NCBI GenBank assembly: GCA_002900995.3
Contig: CM035311.1
Coordinates: forward strand, 1,550,001-1,614,000
Origin: Ganoderma boninense
Lineage: Eukaryota; Basidiomycota; Agaricomycetes; Polyporales; Polyporaceae
Reading direction: 5' to 3'
DNA: 64,000 nucleotides
A program made the position numbers and the translations under genes. Below the pieces are notes generated by a model, which did not search any database, was not told where the DNA came from, and saw only the letters and a program-made list of their open reading frames with translations. Positions within the stretch are counted from its first letter, which is position 1, and every line of letters starts with the position of its first letter. Positions 60,501 through 64,000 of the stretch are shown here, piece after piece.

Positions 60501-63500
60501 TATTGCGAATAAATCTCCTTCGGTGCTCCGCAAGAAATCCCTTCTCTCACGCAATCGGAAGCCGATCGGGGCCCGGAGAAGGATCTGTATGCGCGGCCTG
60601 CTTTGGCATGAATACTATAGTTCTTGATGACGAGTGTACCAGGGAACTGTGCCGGATCCCGCGCCGAGCTGGCTATGTGGAGCATCCCGACTGCGCATGA
60701 ACTGCAAGAGATGTGAGCCTCAGTCTGTTACGTAGCCACATCAGAACCATGCATCCATTCTAGAAGGGGTCAACGAGCCTTTGAGAATGCGATGAGTCCC
60801 TTTCACGTCCTACCCAGAAGAGATGTGTACTCCTCGGAGTAATCTCATGCCCAGATGACGATCGACGTGCAGATATGTGAAGCGCACTTTGGAGAATATC
60901 AACCAGACCCAATTGGCACCCGTTATACGACGGCAGGCGAGGACGAACCTTCAGTGTCACCACGCAAAGCTGTCGGCACGGAGGTTTGTGTTCTCAACAT
61001 TATCTTCCATTCCGTGTCCTCAAGCAACATTCCATCCAACTCTTTTTGGCATGTTGGCGGGGGATACGGGGGGGGGACATAATTCTTACGAACCCGTACC
61101 TCGATATGGAGCACCACGTCTGTTTTCTGTCCATGCTAGGAAGGCTCAACGGTTACTCTGAGGCCTCGATGGACGGTTTGACGGGCCAATGCAACCTGCC
61201 AATGCATGACACACCAAGATGATTAGAGCGACATACTGGGACCATCCTTGAGCTTGAAACGGATGCGCGACGATCGCAGCGGGCCAATTCGATGGCCATT
61301 GACGCCGACGCCGAAAAACATCGCTTTCCCGATTTATGAAGAATTTTTGACCATCCTACCACCGCACGGGCTGATGCATGGTTAGTTCACGCGAGATTAA
61401 GAAGACAGGAGGCCGACGGCATTTACCGCTGAGGAAATGCCACGAATAATGTGATTGAACGTGACGTTCACAAGGGTTACGACAGCGCCGTCTTCTTTTT
61501 GCCCACAAAGCAACCAATTCCCACACAAGCCGTTTGAGGTAGATGGGAAAACAAGAGTCCGCATTGCATGGAGTTATCGTGTCGATGTACGTTACTTGAT
61601 ATCGTTTTCCCGACATGTACAGATAGGGGGCTTGGATACGCAGACAGAGAGCATGAGCCCCAGCATGTCGGAAGCCGAGTGGGTCGGCCTGCGTCGCCGA
61701 GCGCACAGTGGGTGCGCAAATCGGGCTTCCGGACAGCGTTTGTGTCTGAAGGGAGTAGGTCAGGGTTTCAGCGCTCAGGGCAGAAGAAGTTCCGGAAAAA
61801 GAGCGAAGGTCCTGGCGACATGCACTAGAAACCGAAAACGGAAGGCGCAGTAGGGCGCAGAGGCACCCCGAAGGCGGCCGCAAATCGTGAACGCTCGCCC
61901 AGGGACAGACGAACCGAGGCCCGTGTGCTGTCGAGAATACGTGTGAATGTAGGGTTGTGGTCCACGCATCGAAGACAGTCCCCTAGGTCCATGCGTGGGA
62001 TGGGTACCTAACAAGCAGATTGAGACTTTAGATTGACATTGAAGGATGAAACACGGGCCTTCGTAGTTACGGAAGAGGGGCTTCTTACGAGAATCACAGA
62101 CGCGTGGTCAAAAAGGTGGGTTTGTGGAGCCTCCAGCTAGGATGAAAACTCCGAGGATATTCCCGAACGAAGGTACTTGCAAGGTGCGCTTGACTCTGGT
62201 TTGGCCAATCTGTAGCATAAGACGCAACACAATTGTCAAGAGGCTGTCGACAGATGGTAAGCGAGCTTCTTCGCAAGTCGCATATTGGCCTAGTTTCCGA
62301 TAGGTACTCAGTACTGGCGTGGTACCTGGATGCGGGCTCGTGGAAGAGAAAGATGGCGATGGCCAACAACGGATCCTAGATGACTGAGACCACATTTGAA
62401 GTCGTACGTCTGGATTGGAGACAAAGGGTGAGACTGCCTGGGAGCTGGTCAGGGAATTTCGGTACCGGTACCTGTGTGGGCACTCATAGAACGGTGGCGC
62501 ACGGAGTTGGGGCGGACTTCGTTGTCATATCGGCGCTGTGGTCGGGCCCAGAGTCAACGACGCTTGGAATATCAAATCTTGAGCAATCCTGGTCTGAGGC
62601 TGGTCTTAAACTTGCCTCCCTGCATACCGTCCCAACGCATTGAAATTTGTTTGAGCAGTAGCAGCGCATACAAGGGATGAGGGCGATTCAGTTACCTGAG
62701 GGATTCAAGGTTCAGACCTGGATAGGAAAGATTACATGCCGCATGCGAGGGATCGCAACAGGCAACCTCCTACTGGATCAACTTTCAAGTTCCCCAATGA
62801 GTGTACAATGATCCGAAAGGCAACGCACGAATGAAGGCATTCCAAGATATCGATAAAATATTTTTGAAAGCAAAGGTGTGCGGGTCCGATGTTCCAAGGA
62901 ACGCGCACGACGTCATCCAGGGACAGGCACGGGCATGTACGTCCTGCCCAGATGTCCCATTGAGCTCGGAGGAGATGGAAGGCTGAATCAGATGTTGCAC
63001 AGTTCTCTACTTGCAACGGAGATGAGTGGCCGTTAGACGCGAGCATGATCGCGTCGGATCGTACCGACAACGGAGATGGTCTCTAGTGAACTCGCAGCGC
63101 TTTGCCGCAAAGGCCTGCGTGGTGAGTAACACGTCTTTAAGCTTCTACGGGCCGTCATGGCCCATAAATACAACGGACACGGACTGAGACGGAGAACGCA
63201 CCGGTGATTGTCATTCATTCCCGCTTCTGTCCCCGCCCATGCTTCAGCCTGAACGAACACCCTCATCAAGCACAGGTTTCGGTGAAGGACAGGGCATGAT
63301 AATTGGCAGCACGAATGCTCAACCGACGGGCAAGAAGGGGGAGATGAAAAACGTCAGAGGAGGGGAAGAGGATCAAGAAGGGGGAAAAGCCTGGGGATGC
63401 TCAGCGCACGCGAGAGAACGCGAGTGTGACAGGGAGCGGGTCACATGATCGAGTCACGGCGGCCTTGTTTGGCGGGGTGGGCTGGCAAGCTCCTCCTCCA

Positions 63501-63584
63501 TGCCAATCGTTGGCATGCTCTTTCACCGTCGGCATCGATTCCCTCCAACACATTGCCCCCATTCATCGTTCTTGGCTGCAGTTC
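57501..63584. other. Gene-poor region of more balanced composition
   Basis: About 6 kb in which nearly all frames are under 110 codons and none splices into a plausible protein. Base composition is closer to average than in the preceding 7 kb. It may be old repeat-derived DNA, but I see no terminal repeats or transposase motifs. Confidence 0.45.
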
Positions 63585-63945
63585 ATGGTGAACACAAGGG
63601 CCTCGAGGAGCAGGTTGACGAGGACATCCTCCAAGGACGTTAGCAGCAAATCTCTTTCGAGGCCCGCATCCCGCGCCAATCCGTCTGGAGCAAAGGCGAA
63701 GAATTCAGGTATGTTTCATGCCATCTTTCGCATTGAAACTGTTTGGGAGCCTAGTATGTGGAAGTTCGGAGGACAAAAAGTGCGAAGGCGAGTTCCTCAG
63801 GCTCTTCCAACACTTCGAACAGTCGGGTGGCAACATCCGATTCCTCTACGTCCTCTCGCCCGCCTATCGCGACTTCCTCCCGTGCTTCAGCGAGAAGACC
63901 GAGGCCCACCATTCAAGTGGAACCTACTCTAGCGTCCACGCGTAG
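63585..63945 (+). CDS. Small hypothetical protein, about 104 aa
   Basis: ATG at 63585 opens MVNTRASRSRLTRTSSKDVS, a Ser/Arg-rich basic N-terminus. An intron of about 45 nt (GTATGT donor near 63710, GCCTAG acceptor near 63756) joins KAKNS to VCGSSEDKKCEGEFLRLFQH, followed by QSGGNIRFLYVLSPAYRDFL and EKTEAHHSSGTYSSVHA, ending at a TAG (63943-63945). Splice signals and frame agree well. I recognise no family. The second exon looks like a compact folded segment with two Cys. The gene lies 55 bp from the window edge, and an alternative splice before the stop could extend it beyond. Confidence 0.5.
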
Positions 63946-64000
63946 TCGCCGTGGAACTGACATCCCTGCACCTGCGGAGCCCCAGCTCAGTCGTAAAGTC

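Noticed and set aside
61060..61078. G-rich run as a telomere-like or G4 element
   Set aside because: A single G9 run and neighbours do not form the four regular G tracts or a telomeric repeat.
58000..63400. Possible transposon remnants in the right-hand gene-poor DNA
   Set aside because: I saw no transposase or reverse transcriptase motifs, long terminal repeats or target duplications; a repeat-library search would be decisive.

Overview
The window reads as nuclear DNA of a basidiomycete, most likely a mushroom-forming agaricomycete. The genes are dense in short GT-AG introns (mostly 45-65 nt) and moderately GC-rich. Several encode recognisably fungal or basidiomycete protein types: a PFF1-type vacuolar M28 protease, NOP8, an SAF1-like F-box/RCC1 protein, a single TOR kinase, squalene synthase and a C2H2 regulator. 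I see no rRNA, CRISPR array, bacterial-style operon or virus. All exon structures were spliced by eye, so internal boundaries are approximate unless stated.

Region by region: (1) 1-1651 shows no convincing gene. (2) 1652-7383, minus strand: the M28 vacuolar membrane protease, then a NOP8-like RRM ribosome-biogenesis factor. (3) 8260-8751 (minus) and 8672-11720 (plus): an unrecognised ORF and a multi-exon basidiomycete protein with a Cys4 cluster and a C-terminus that resembles a degenerate 2-oxoglutarate-dioxygenase fold. (4) 11932-14850: a mushroom-type protein of unknown function with a frame problem, and two low-confidence gene fragments. (5) 14862-14945: an intron-containing tRNA-Pro(AGG). 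(6) 15098-17408, minus: F-box/RCC1 protein. (7) 17409-19724: long intergenic stretch with a 73-bp inverted repeat. (8) 19725-28337, plus: intact TOR kinase. (9) 28774-31171, plus: RCC2-like beta-propeller fused to a PHD finger. (10) 31588-33652, minus: squalene synthase ERG9, divergent from a small gene at 33929-34227. (11) 34922-35005, minus: a second tRNA-Pro(AGG), with the same mature body as the first but a different intron. (12) From 34.2 kb to 63.6 kb the window is gene-poor. It holds one uncertain multi-exon gene (about 39.4-40.9 kb), one large C2H2 transcription factor (47360-49978, minus) and a small gene at the right edge (63585-63945).

The left half is a run of housekeeping genes for growth control (TOR), ribosome assembly (NOP8), sterol synthesis (ERG9), proteolysis (SAF1-like, PFF1) and chromatin or mitosis (RCC2-PHD). 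They are independent transcription units; nothing suggests co-regulation beyond the short divergent ERG9 promoter. The right half is dominated by a putative developmental-type regulator sitting in very long, composition-skewed non-coding flanks. I did not find a clear-cut new multi-gene system. The strongest candidates for something under-described are the RCC2-PHD fusion, the degenerate dioxygenase-like protein, the split-finger C2H2 gene with its large flanks, and the unexplained 39.4-40.9 kb gene.
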